Part shown: positions 28,826 to 42,000 of the stretch, in pieces
Layout of the letters: each line of letters starts with the position of its first letter
Position numbering within the stretch: the stretch's first letter is position 1
Origin: Zygnema circumcarinatum
Lineage: Eukaryota; Streptophyta; Zygnematophyceae; Zygnematales; Zygnemataceae
Assembly (NCBI GenBank): GCA_037447605.1
Contig: CM074805.1
Location: 3,531,465-3,595,464, forward strand
Length of the DNA stretch: 64,000 nt
Direction of reading: 5' to 3'
Notes under the pieces: model-generated
The model's input: the letters and a program-made list of their open reading frames with translations, nothing else
Databases searched by the model: none
Told to the model about the DNA's origin: nothing
Position numbers and translations under genes: made by a program

Positions 28826-31800
28826 ATGACTGAAGAGATGGATGAGCGCGCCAGAAGAGTGAAGAGCCTTTTGAGTTCCTACTATGGCACTGGTCTCCCT
28901 GACGGCGACGACGCCAGCGATGGAGCAGCATCAGAAGTGTCGTATGGGAGCCATGGATGGAGCCGGAGTTCTCCCATGCGCTCACCCGTGCGCTCTGATA
29001 TCAATGGCAGGGGCTTCGACCACGAGCGCCATGTTTCACATTTGGTAAGCCATTTCAGAAGGTTAAATAGTTGATTTAAACGCAGGAAGATCATGCGTAG
29101 TGCCCGCATTAGGCATATCTATGCACATTTAATCGATTTTTCCTAAGTATTTGAAAATTGAAGGTGCTCTGGAAATTTTACGGTAAAATCTTATTGGAAA
29201 GGGATATTTAAAATGGACGAGATTTGATTAGCAATGGCCACACCTGAACAAAGAGCAACAAAACCAAACGAAGGGACGTCTTGTCTTTAATCCAATACCA
29301 AAAAGTGTCCTTGGTCCAATGTGCATCGGTGACCATGGCTCCAAATAGATTGACCCCGGGAAAAGCTGCAGCGGTGTACGTAGAGAAAGTGTTAAAGCCG
29401 GCATTATAGCGTGAAGTATGTTCTGATACCACATCGATGCCACACTTCTCGATTGCTAGAAAGTTGTACCCGATCAGAATCTTGAGAGGAGGTCACAAAT
29501 TATAGAACTGATTTATTTGAGATATTCTGGAATTCAAAGAAATGAAAAAGGAAGGGGGTGGAGAATGATCTGCGAATGAAGCTCCATATGAGACCTTTTG
29601 TTAGTTTCAAATGTCCATTTCATTTAACCGTCTTCGTTAAGACGGATGATCAAGAATGGATCTGTCACATTAAGGAGACTTTTTCTAATTCACCGATTGT
29701 CAACATAACTTTGTAGCCTTCAAGCAACGGAATGTTCTCTTATGCATTTCGTATGTTTGGTGTAGCGGAATTCGAGTACTGTCTTTTGACTCTGGCTTTA
29801 TGTATATACAGTTTTATTGGATTTTAAATTCACAAACACATCTTTTCACTCGTTTGTCGAGCTTGATCCAGAAAAGTTTATATCAAACGAGCGAATTTCA
29901 AGTGATAAACGTGGTGGCATTTCTTGTTTGAGCGCCATTATGCAAGAGCTGTTTTTGTTCATTGAAGTGTTTTTCTTTCTATGGCTTTTGGTGCCTGTTT
30001 AGCATGAATATTTGATCACTGCGGATTGTCAAGGTATTGCTCTGGCTCAAATTTTATTTATTCAGATTACGGATGTATTGAACTTTTTTAAACGTGTGGC
30101 GGTGATTGGTGCTAAGGTGACCATCCCACACATTACGGCTTGATGCTATCTGAGACATAACCGGCATTTCCTGACCAATTGAAAGTGTTGAGCGTTGATC
30201 AGAGAATGATGTATGCTAAGGCATGCTACTTAACTGCTGCTTTCTTCGTCGTCTGCATTTGCAGATTCAGGAGTCTCGCATGGAGGACCTCCTGCAACAG
30301 CACGTTGGATGGTCTGCAGAAATAAAGAACTTGGACAGCGATATGCAGATGCTGGTATACGAGAATTACAACAAGTTCATCAGTGCGACTGATACTATCC
30401 GAAGGTAAGTCGGCTCTAGGAGGATGAAGAGAATGGCCTGAGATGTTTCCTTATGTTCATGAAGTTGATTGCTGAGTTAAATTCCAAAATTGCGTATGTA
30501 ATCATTCTATCCTGCCTAATGTAAACCAACTTGGGAGGCTTAGGGCTTACAAAAGTTAACTCACAAAGCACGAGCATCGAGTCCATAGGCACAGCCAGTT
30601 GATGATATACACGAATGTTCAACGTAGATATTACATGCCGGCATTTTGAAAAAGGAATGTGTCGATGTTCTGATAGTAATGCCTTCCCCTCTTCTTCTAT
30701 CTGGGTGAAACTTTTAAGGATCGTTGCAAGAGGACAAGGGACAAGGGACCATGCAAAGTCCCGTGACTTTTTTAACTCGAGCAGTGCAAAATCTATTTTT
30801 TGCTGGACTTCAGTGATCAATGCGAGAAACGTTGTTCTGCATATAGTCAGTTCTCGCATGCGAAATCTCATTATTCGCGCTGAATACGGCATGCAGGATG
30901 AAGGACAATGTTGCAGGCATGGAAGCCAGCATGGAAAAACTGCTTGAGACTGTGAGTATTCGCATTTCCTTCTCAGCTCAGGCCTACCCTCCCTTCCAGC
31001 AGATATTTTTTCCTTGGGTGTTCCTTTATAACTTGATAAATTGATCATTCAAAATATGTCTTCGTACCGTTTAGAGACATGCTGACTGCAAAAGACGCTG
31101 TGGTCCTGGCACTTTTAACTTTTTTTGGAACATTGAGATGCATGTTCTGCACTTGAACATATTTTGGACATTTGGAAATGTTCTCTCAATGTCTTCTGCA
31201 GACTTGTGAGGATGGTAATTTCATGGCGTCAACATTGCCAAGCAGGGTCGAAGATGTGCCTCCAAAAAAGTATTTGGGGAGTGGAGCCGGGGCAGGTGAC
31301 AGCTGTTCAAGCCAAAAGCGATGGTGTGAATGCATCACTCGGAGAAAGAAGGGAGCGCATTGAGCAGCTCAATGGCACTCGCAGCTTGCTGCGGAAAGTA
31401 CAGGTAAGGCTCCGATTCCCCCTAAGGGATTGATGTGAGAAAGAACAGAACTGACCATGGAAGTAGTTTCATGTTTTCCATTTGGCGTACTCAACAGCAA
31501 CGTTGTCCATTCTCTCCTACGCCATTAGACGCAATAAGCATATAAAGGGGCTGGATAAACACATGCTCTAGAAATTCTATCTCTGTCCTATGAGATATTG
31601 TAGGTCTAGGGTCTGTAAGGACCACTACTTGCGGACAATTTTTAGTGAGGTTGCTTGGATCAGCTATATCCCATGTCGTTGGGGATCTTTTAAAGATAAT
31701 GCTTGACATTCATACAGACATCTTTCTGTGCAGTTCATATTCGACCTTCCAAAGCGCCTGCGCAAGTTCGCAAAGGAACTCGACTATGGGGCAGCTGTGA

Positions 31801-34800
31801 AAGCCTACACTGGAGCACTGCCCATATTAGAGGTGAGTCTCTGTTGCATTCTTCAGTTTTTGGCATAGCATTATTGTAGTGGCTCTTTACTAAGGGTCAG
31901 AAGACGTCTTTTCGTGGTAGGTCCTAAGAGTGCTTAAGAAAGAAGAAAAGAGGAGATCGAATCAATGTTAAACATTGCCCATCTGAGGGAAAACCAAGTC
32001 AGCTCAGGTTTACCCACTCTATGACTAGTATTTTCTTCATCTATGGAATGCTGAAGGAGGCTAAGGCAGTTGCCATTTCAAACCCTGAACGCAGGCTTAT
32101 GGAGATTCCTCCTTTCGCAATTGCAAAGAGGAGGCGGAGGAGGTGATTGATGGAATCACTCACAAGCTGCAGGTCTGTTCTTCCGATAGTCACCTCCAAC
32201 CAGCATCATGAGGGATAATAGTTTTTGGCGATGAGCGGAAATGAAAACAAACAGCCTTTGTGGATTTTGTTTATACTCCCTAGACTGCAGCCCCAATTTC
32301 CCTTTTTTTTTGGTTTTTGGAATGGGAGCAGGAGAGAGTGATGGCTGACAATGCGACGGCGGAGGAGCGATCAGAGGCTGCTGTGCTGCTGCAGGAGCTC
32401 AACGAGCCGGTAGGGGCAGGGCTCAGCTCAAATACTCTGTTGCTATGCCAAATAGTCTGAAATCCTGAAACGCCTGAAAGACATTTTAGGGTTTCACAGA
32501 CTTCAATGGTTTTACCATTTTGTAGACCAGAAAGAAGTGAACCCGGTCTGTGTTTTGCAGTTCGTTGTTCCGTGTCGGCTGTCATTCATCTGCTATCACT
32601 GTTATATGCAGATCAGACACCGGATCTTTGGAAAGATAAGTTGGTGTAAGGGGTGAGGGTGGCAGGTGGAGAAGCTTATGGATGAGTATCTGGCAGCTCG
32701 CTGGGATCGACTGCTTGAAGCCTTACGAAAAGATACGGTGTGTGTCCTGCTCCATGTCCTATTGAGACCGAAAAGGCCTCTGCAAACCCTGGAGATGGTC
32801 AATCCTTGTCACCAGACCGCTTTCATACTTTGAAAAGGTGGAGGAGTCTGACTGAGCTGGGTCAGGTTCTGTTTGTGAAACTTGTGTGTTGTTGACAGGA
32901 ATTCATAGGGGAGTTTGAGCGCACTGCGAGCACGTTTCGAAGAATATTTCCAATGGGCGAGCAACGATTGGTTGACGCCACGCAGGAGATCTTTAACGAG
33001 TGCGCATTTACATAAAAGCCAAACAAAAACCCACAATCTGCCGAGGATCTTTGCAATTTTGTTGAATGCAAATTCAGCAACAACACACGTGAGCTTAGTA
33101 TGCATGTTCAGACATGGCTGGGTTATGAGTGGTGCGATGGGAGGGTCTACGTGCAGATACTTCCCTTCAGTCCGTAGCGCCTTCATGAGAGAGGATGGGA
33201 GTGGTCCGGCCGCAGCGGACCTTATTGTGGCCCTCAGTACGCACTCATGCACTGCATTAACTTATACACTAATCCAAATCAGTTTTTGACTTATTGAACT
33301 TACTGTTCCGCTTGGTGGAAGAAGGTAGGAAGGTTCCGCTTGGTAGGTTGACATTTTTGGGTCTGTCAATTCTGCAATTGACTTTTTGTGGATCTGTGGC
33401 AGGCTCATGCATTGTAAATGCATTTCTGACTAAATGCATCCGATGCATTTGATGAGTGAAATGAATGCTTCTGAGAGACATAGAAAGGAAATGGAATGCA
33501 GAAAGGCTATCGCGGGATGTGGTTAGCATGGACCAGTTGGTGCCTGAAGCGAAGTTGCCAGAGAGGGCAACACAGGTGATTTGCTTTTATTTATCTGATT
33601 TCCCTGAAGCTTACTGAGTTGAAATCGAAACTCTAGACAAGCTGATTTTCTTTTCGTTGGAGTTAAACTATCCGTTTACCTTGCTGCACGATGTAGCCCA
33701 TAGAAGTCTGGATGAATTTCAGAGTCGCACCGGTTATCCCTCTTCTCTGTTCAGATGCAAACAAATATTGCAAAGCAGTTTTTAGAGGTGGAGACCCCTT
33801 TTCACTTTCCACTTTCTTTTTCACCCATCTCCAAAAGAAACAAATAGTATTTTAGTCTGGGCAGGTAACTGTTAGGAGAGATACTCCGGCTTCGTCTTCC
33901 ATGCTGATTGCCATAGCTGTGCTCCAATTGTTGGGCCTACAAACAGGCAGTTGAGACTGCGATGAGTGAACACGTGATCCACGCCTTCAACCACCTCGGC
34001 TCAAAGGTGATGGGTATGTAACCTTTCTTATTCTTCACCTTTTGACATACGTCGACTTGGATAGAAAGAAAGCTAGGTTTGAATCTTGATGTTCCTCCTA
34101 GACATAAGCTTGTCCTCAAGCGTTTACGTTTACTCTTTCTAAATTATATGCAGGAGTTTGCATGTAGAGTTGTGATGAACCACTGGGATTGAACTGGAGG
34201 GTGGAGCAGGGGCTTTGACAGCCATTGCAAGGCCCACCGGACGAGGAGGGAAGCTCACATCCATGGGCCCTAAACCCTTGCAGGCAGTCCTCGAAGCTGC
34301 CCATAGAAGCTTGTTGCAGGGAAGCCTGCACCTCCTGCAGGTGAACACTCTCTTTCATTTGTCACCAAAGAAAGGAGCAAGACCCCCATATATGTGGCAG
34401 CTGGAAACTGGATGGTTTCAACCCACTGGCCAGAATGACTCTTGCCGCCTATTTAAGCTTGAATCTCTCACTGGAGAAATCACCTGAAGCCTCTTATCAA
34501 GAGCTCATATGCTGCATAGTTATCGTGAACCTTCAGTGTGGGAGATTGGAACTCAGTTAATCAATTTCGATGTTTTGGTCCGAATTTGCTGTCCGTTTCT
34601 TCCTCACTTTTCCACTTTTTTCTTTCCTGGTTAAGAGCGTCTAGTGTCTCGAAAGTTAGTAAGGTTCTTGGTGAAAATGCATACAACTTGGCTTCAACGA
34701 AGATGACGTGTCTCTCCAAGGAAGTAGCGACGAGACACGTGAGACGACATTTGTTATGTGCTGCTTTAATCTTTGTACTTCAGAATGGCACCTTCACGTG

Positions 34801-37561
34801 GAGATGTGAAGTCAACCCCTCCGCTATTTCATCATCTTCAGCTGATTCTCCCCACTTGCGCATGTGATGTGTAGGACTTGGCAGAGCTGCTTGATGATTC
34901 AGTGGCTGTCCTGCGAGAGTGGCGAGCCGACTTTGTAGACCTCGTTCACTCGGAATTCAGCTCCCTCTTTCACTCCCTCAACGACCACTTCCTCTCCCTC
35001 TCTGACTCCCGTCCGGGTTCCGCCATCACCCCCTCCGCCATGGACTCGGGGGGTGTCGAACGCAGCCATGGCGGATCACAGAGCCCATTACCAGGATTAG
35101 TGCTGCTTTTGGCTCGACTGGCCCAGAACATAGAGCAGACAGCTGTTCCTCGCGTCGCAGAGGTTAGTAATTCTGTCGAAAGCAGCAGGGGGACGTAGTG
35201 CATTTGAACTTCTTTCGGCTCATCTCATCAAACGGAACTGGTTTGTTCCCTAATTTGCAGGTTCTTGCACGCAAGTTCTATGGAGGGATGCCGCGAGGTA
35301 CAGGATCGGAGGCAGCATTTGACCCGAAAGTCATTTGCAGGCAGCTGCGCGCTACAGCTGAGCTCCTGCTTCAGCAGGTGGGTGGGAAGTGATTCAGAGG
35401 GCCATGGCTCGTTGCAGTTGAAATGGAAATTCATTTACCTTGGAAATGGTGGGTTGAGTTGCTTGGTGAAAGCTTTACGAAGGAAGTATACCCCTGTTGA
35501 AACAACGGAGCTGAGTGCCTCTGTTACAAAGAGAAAAACAGAGATTCATGCTGGACTAGTTTGTTGAGGTAGCCTTCCTTGTGCTGACTCACGATGGGCT
35601 GCCTCGCCATGCAGTACGTTGACCTGCAAGCCCGGAAGCTGTCCCTTATGGTTGTCAAGAGCATCTCTACTCCAAACTGGTTAAAGGTGGCTGCACTGCC
35701 CTTGCCCTTCCATAGAGCTCGGTCCTCACAACCTTGCATTTTCAGTGACTTAAGAGTTAAAGGAACGAACTGATTGCTGGGTTGCATGGCTTCTTGCAGC
35801 ACAAGGAACCGAGGGATGTTCGCATGGTGGCCGACCTGTTGCTGCAAGAGGTACTTTGAAGGGCTCACGTCATACATATGGCAACAGATAATTTCTTCAC
35901 TGTTTTAACATTCTGAAAATATTTTCAGGAATGCAGACGGCAGCTAGATGATAAGACCTGGAGACTCATCTGTGACTGGTTTGTGTCCCTAGGGAGTACA
36001 GAAATCCTATCGTCCAAATGTACATGCTGTATGAGCATCCATTCCTAGGCCGCAGTGTGCTTGTAGAATGATGAACATTGCTGTTCTTGGCAGGTGGACG
36101 CAATGGAAGATGCTGTAGAGCAGCTGCTTCCTCCCGGAGCCGATCGTTCCCTTTCATATAGACAGTCTAAGCATTCAAAGGAACCTGGAGGAGCATATGG
36201 GAGAGGACCTGCAGGAAAGGACGGAGGCCGCGCAGGAGAGACTAAGGCCAGCGGTCGAGCTCGCAGTCGCCTTTTGGAGAGGGATGTTGCAAAGCTGTTC
36301 ACGCAGAGAGTGGAGCTTTTCACAAAGCTTGAGTTTACACAGGTCAGTGCAACTGCTGAACATGGATATGATGTCTGGGCTAGCAATAGCTGGGATTGTT
36401 TACAGAGAATGTGAATCGAACATAAGAAAGAGCTGCTAGAGCTTTGTTTCTTGAACAGTCATCTCGATCTGCATCTGCATTCTGTTTTGTGTTATGTAAA
36501 GTTGAGTTGTGACTATCACGAATCAATAAGCATTGCTAACTTCTGAGGGAGTGTCCTGCTTTGGTCCTTCCTTCTACTATACATTTAGGTGGCAGTCCCA
36601 GGTCTTGCATAGGGACCTGGATGGGCTTGCACACCTGATTGAGATTCTACCATTCTGAATTTTGAGGAGTTCTGATGCAAATGCCCCTGAATTGTTATCA
36701 CGTTCATGTATGCTTACCGAAGTGCTTTTGGGGTTTTGCTCTCCGCTGTGCTGCAGACATGGGTTGTTTCCACAGTGGTGAAGATGTGCCTGAAGACATT
36801 TCAGGAGTGCGTGAGGCTTCAGACATTTGGCAGAAGCGGGTTTCAACAGATCCAACTGGATATGCAGTACTTGAGAGACCCACTAAGGAGCTTTGTGGAT
36901 AATGAATCCATAATTGACTCTCTGCTTGACGAGGTGACTCTCTGAACCCCCTCTTCATCTTTAGAGCTGAAGGTACCTCTGCTATCGGAGGTCTATTTTT
37001 GGACTCTCCACTACTGTGAAGAATGTGCAATTCACGCCTTCGGAATAGCACTGAGCAGGACAGGACTTGAAGGAATTTCACTGTATATATTTCACTGGGT
37101 ATGTCATCGTATTTAGAGTGGGCCACGCTAGTTGCGAACTCGTTTTTTGTTTTCTTTCCTGTTTACCTCCAATAGTGTGGGCCACACTAAATATGCACTC
37201 TTGCAATTCGCACCATAGATATTTTGACCTTTCAGCAATTAGGGTGGGCCACTTTGATTATGTGCCGGCACAATTGTGTACCTACACTAATTGCGACGAA
37301 CGGTGCAGGAGTTAGAGGCTTGATTGGAGGTCTTGTGTGCTTCAGCAGAGAATTGAGGCATGAGCACTGTATGTACATGTTTGTCAGTTGTCAGTTTTCT
37401 GCACGTCAGTTTCCAGTTTTCAGTTTTTTTCATCGGGTCTGGTGCTGTCCCCATTGCAGGTGTGTGTGGCGGCTGCAGAGAGGTGCTTGGACCCGGTGCC
37501 TCTAGAGCCCGCCGTGATCGATAGGATAATTCAGGTTAAGCTGGTTAAGGGTACTTCCTAG
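28826..37561 (+). CDS. VPS51: VPS51, GARP/EARP tethering complex subunit
   Basis: Twenty exons keep one frame: 28826-29044, 30265-30404, 30897-30951, 31296-31403, 31734-31832, 32095-32172, 32332-32409, 32666-32737, 32899-32999, 33157-33236, 33502-33575, 33947-34013, 34210-34340, 34875-35162, 35261-35377, 35615-35686, 35800-35850, 36094-36342, 36757-36933, 37460-37561. The product is 785 aa; Arabidopsis VPS51 is about 780. The N-terminal Vps51/EXO84/COG1-type helical domain is clear: RRVKSLLSSYYG, then AEIKNLDSDMQMLVYENYNK, FISATDTIRR and SLLRKVQ. Residues near the C-terminus (SGFQQIQLDMQYL, ERCLDPVPLEP) also match plant VPS51. With VPS52/53/54 or EIPR-type partners it would tether endosome-derived vesicles at the trans-Golgi network. 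A Gly/Arg-rich insert lies near residues 600-625. Phases agree throughout; the weakest borders are exons 12-13. Introns carry unrelated short frames, for example 29208-29443 (-). Confidence 0.95.
37119..37255. repeat. Three spaced GTGGGCCAC motifs in VPS51 intron 19
   Basis: GTGGGCCAC occurs at about 37122, 37181 and 37246, each followed by a related AT-rich segment, at spacings of about 59 and 65 bases. This suggests a decayed tandem repeat. The motif also matches the plant TCP-factor consensus GTGGGNCC, but an intronic position makes a regulatory role speculative. Confidence 0.5.
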
Positions 37562-39060
37562 GGAAGCTTCTGTACATCCCACATTGTTCTCGTTTCTAAA
37601 TTTTGCCAAATCTGCTTCGTCCGATTGTGGCGGTCATTTCGCCTCATATTCAGATCGCATCTGATTCCCGATCAAGAGCCCTCCTTCCGCCGCTCCACTT
37701 TAAATCATTCAGAATGAGAGTTCTTACATCTCATGTTGAAAAGATTTGGATGGAGCATAGTATACCTATTTTGTTTCTAGTTTATCATACGATAATATGA
37801 TATGTCATATCATATAATACGATTCAAATGGTGTTAGCTTTTCAAGATTTTTGCATTTTAGTTTTTCTATTTTTTTTCTACGTTGAAAATAAAACAATGA
37901 CATGTGAAGAACATCCCTAAGGACCCTTCCCCCCTCTCTCTCTTCCTCTGCAGGGGTAGTCATTGTGGCACACAGTTGAATTACACACTGAACAGTGCTT
38001 ATTTTGAATTGCGATTTGTCTGACATTTCTTAATAGTGAGCTTCACTTTTCCCCCGACTGAGACCACTTTCTGAGGGCTCCTTGCCTCAGTCGCGAAACT
38101 TTCCCATACTTGAAATTCTTAAGACAATCTCCCGAGGCAAGGACGAAGAACACTAATGTCATGTGAAGAACATCCCTAAGGACTCTTCCTCCTCTCTCGT
38201 CCTCTGCAGGGGTTGTCATTGTGGTTCACAGTTGAATTACACACTGTTCACTGCTTAGTTTGAAGTGCGATATGTCTGACAGTTCTTTTGAATTCATTTC
38301 ATTTGCATGGGTGTTCTATGTTGGCTTGTCATAGCTGTGACTAGGCGCCTTCTCAATAGATGTACAACGGGTAAGAGGTGAACGCAAGAGATTTGCGTTC
38401 AGATATCCTTCATCTGTCTGTTTCTAAAGGCAAGTGACAATACTCGTGGGTGTCTGTCCACCAGTCAGCCAGCCAGTAAGGTCCCCTGTGTTCTGCACAA
38501 TCGTTTTTGTGCACGGAGTCCATTTGTGTTCTGATTGGTTGCTTACTGCAATAATAAACCTAGACTCTTTCAGTTTTAGATCCATAAGGTAAAGGATATC
38601 GGAGCGCAAACGTCTTGCAAATTTCTCAAGAAACTAGCGCCCAATCAAAGCTACAGCAGGACAACGACGTAAACCCATGCAATTGAAATGAATAGAACAG
38701 AAACAGTCAAACAAGTCAAACTTCAAACTAAACAATGGAAAAGGCAAATGTGATTCAAATGTGTACCCCAACGATTGCCATTGCAAAGAAAGGGAGAGGG
38801 AGACAAAGAGGAGGAAAGGGAGAGAGGGGAAAGTCCTCGAATGTCCTTTGTACTGGTCATTTCGATACCTTGTTCTGAAAATACTGTTTTAGGATACAGT
38901 TCTAGCGGAAAGGTTTCAACATTTCAAATTGAACTACAATGGTTGTTGGGCAGCAGCCCAGCCTTATTATATATCACATGCACGCATGCACCACGAACCC
39001 CCAACTTTTTGAAGAAACAATGTCTGGACGAGATAGTAGAGGCGCCTGCACGGGCGAGTC
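37562..39060. other. Convergent spacer, VPS51 and borate transporter
   Basis: 1.5 kb between the 3' ends of two convergent genes. It contains an AT palindrome at about 37785-37825 (core ATATGATATGTCATATCATAT without other function seen), a diverged direct duplication (37897-38025 and 38155-38281), and purine-rich sequence near 38790-38835. No gene is supported. Confidence 0.55.
37897..38281 (+). repeat. Direct duplication of a ~127-bp segment
   Basis: Copies at 37897-38025 and 38155-38281 share blocks such as CATGTGAAGAACATCCCTAA, CCTCTGCAGGGG, GTCATTGTGG and CAGTTGAATTACACACTG, with small indels. The 130-bp spacer contains its own inverted pair CCTTGCCTC / GAGGCAAGG (38085 and 38131). Two steps are implied: duplication, then divergence. 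Confidence 0.8.
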
Positions 39061-42000
39061 TCAGGCGCCTCGTGACGGCTCACCCTCCTCATGCCTAGCT
39101 GAGCTCACCCTCTGCAGGCCACCACAACAACACCGCATCACTACCGCACAGACAAGACTTGAAACTTGAAGCAAACCAAAGCAAAAAGAAATAAAAAGGA
39201 ATACATAGAATGAATTCCCCACCTGCATAACCTCTTCTTGGCTGATGCGATGCTTGATTTGGAAGCCCGCAAACTTCTCCTCCGGAGCTGTCTCCTCGTC
39301 TATTTCCATGTTCGCATCCTCTGTTGCCACTGACAGTCGCTGCTGTTCTCGCAGGGCCATCCTGTGCGGTAGCGCAGGAACTTCCTCCCACGTTCGGCTG
39401 TCCAGCTCTTCCAGCTCGTGCTCCGGAAACATCTGTTCTGGGAGAGAGGGCTAAACAGTACGGATCACTACCTCTCTTTTCATCCATTCAATACAAGATA
39501 TTCTCTTCAGTTCTGTAACACGTCGTCAAGGCGTTGCACGAGACTTTGGACCAGAAGTGGTATACGAGATCGACGACAGATATGGAAACCGTTGGCGTTC
39601 TCTGAACCGTCAATAAAAATCAGCAGTCGCATTTCTTTCCCTTGTCTCACAGTAGTCATCACTGAGCATACCGACCATCTGAAACATTGGACGGACACTC
39701 GCATCTAGGAGCTATTAACATGTGCTTTCAAGGTTTACTACAACAGTTTCCTTAGACGTAAGGCACTCCATAAGGTTTCGACGAGTCTCTTAAGTTTTCT
39801 GTTAAGTTGTTGGGTTCTTTTTCCTTTCCTATTCGATTTTACAACTCTCACCATACGTATAAACCCTTGTCAGTTCTTCCAAGTGGGTCTCGGTAGTTCT
39901 TGTAGTGTTTCAAAATTAGGGGTTGTGAGCCCACCCGTGGCAAGATGTATATGCGAATGGGAATAAGCGCGATGATGGGAAGGGGGAAGAGCGATCCCGC
40001 GACTCCCGCAAAGTAGGTGAGAGCCCACACGCTCGCCAGTAGGAGCAATTGTACGGCCGTGAAGGCCACAATTGTGCGAAATCGGACTGTTTGAAGGTAT
40101 GGGGCATGAGACTTCTCCAGCACTCTGAGAAGGAGAAAAAAAAAAAAAAAAAGAAACATCAAATGGTAATCAGAAAGAGAAACAACGGTTGTGGTTTTGA
40201 GGTCAGCTCTTGGCTACCTCTCATCTTGAACAAAGAGCAAGAGTGTAAGAGGAAGGAGAAGGACTTTCTCTCACTACCTTTCTCGCTTTCCCAAACAGCT
40301 GACCCTCGAGAGTTCAGGCAACATGCGACTCAAGGAGATTCCCTAACCATTCAGAGTTTTCCAAGCAAGTACAACTATGGTTGTAAGGTCTTTCGAGAAC
40401 ATGATTTTTGGCAGGATCAAGGTGATGTCAGTTTCCTAACCAGTCGCACCTGTATCGTCGCTTCGGATCTGTTATCAACAACAGCAGACGATCCCACAGT
40501 TGCGAACCAGGTAAGGATTCGATGGCCATAAAGAGAAAGTAGCCATAGATAACAGCACTGGGGATTTTCTTCAAGATTGGAGTAAGAACAAGGCAGAGCA
40601 GCACCTGCACCTCCCTCCCGCCATCTTCAAAATCCATTTTTCTTCGGAGAAGCCTCTAGGTGTACAAATTCACAGACACACGGCTTCACAAGTTTCTGAG
40701 CTTAGATTCTAGTAACAAACGAGCCAAACTTTGCTAATACATAGCTCCAGTATTTTGGTAAAGAGCAAAGCAATAGAGACGGAAACAAAGCTCATGAATA
40801 GAAGGGAAAGCAAGGACGGCGGCTTGCGGCTATGGCATTCCAGATGAACTGTGTGAAGCATTCGGGGTTCTTGTAGGGTTTTAGGGTTTTTAGGGTTTTT
40901 AGGGTTTTTAGGGTTTTTAGGTTCTGGCAGTCACCAGCGATGACTGCAGAAAGCCGCTGACTCGCTGCTCTGCCACCTCCACCTGCAAATACTCATCAAC
41001 ATCTTTCTCCACATCAAACGCTCCCTTTTCATGCCCTCTTCCTCCCTCGCCTTCTGCATCTGCAACTTCTCTTTGCCCGCCATTCTGCTGCTGCCCTGCA
41101 CGCATTGTCTGCACCGGCCCAGACCCACCGACCAGCAACCCCTCATCCCCTGCGTGTCTCTCTCACATGTATGATCCGACATTCGCATGACAATCTCACT
41201 GACTAAGCCACTTCTTACACTTCCTAATGCCATTACGGAAGCTGAGTTTAGGAAAAAAAAGGGCAGAGAGTGGACTGTGGCCAGAAAAGTGTTTCTCTGC
41301 CAAGCAGGATGAATTGACACAGATCCGAACTGACTGCTGCATACTTTTGACATCCATCTCAGCAGCACATACACCAAGCAAAATCAAGAATGCTATCAAG
41401 AATACTCTACCTACAAGATCGTCGTGCTTGGCAGCTTTCTCTTTTATACGATCCGCAGCAGTAGAATCAAGCTGCAAAGCCTTCCTCTGCATGTGCGCCA
41501 AAACTGTTGCTATGGCTGTGCGTGCATTCTCCTCTTTGTTCTGCTGCTCCCCTGCTTTGCTGTGCTCTTTGAGAGCTTGGCGAGCTGCATTCTGCAGACT
41601 GACCTTCACATGCTCCCTCTTCAGAGTGGCCAGACTCTTCGTGTGAAGGGGGGCCTGCATGGCTTCCACTCCCCCCCTTATCAGGGTGGATATTTGGACC
41701 AATTTTAAGGTTGACTGAGATTTCAATATACATGACCAGTGAGTGAAGGATGTCTCCTTTTTCTCCTTTTATTAAAAGCAATGTTCGCACGTGAAGCATG
41801 AGGAGTTGCCAGTCCATTCCAAATGGGAGTTCTCTCTCACCTGTGGCAGCACTCCGTTGACAGGGGGCAGGCCGAGGAGACCGCATGCGAGAGTCATGAT
41901 GCCGAGCAGAAAGAAGTCGTAATTGTAAGCAGAAGGTTTCCGCAAGTTGAACTCATCCACCTGCGCGAGCTGGGCCGAGACGCTGTGGTCGAAGAAGAAC

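Noticed and set aside
29208-29443. Two overlapping minus-strand frames in VPS51 intron 1
   Set aside because: They are short, overlap each other in different frames and resemble no known family; a mobile-element fragment is possible but unsupported.
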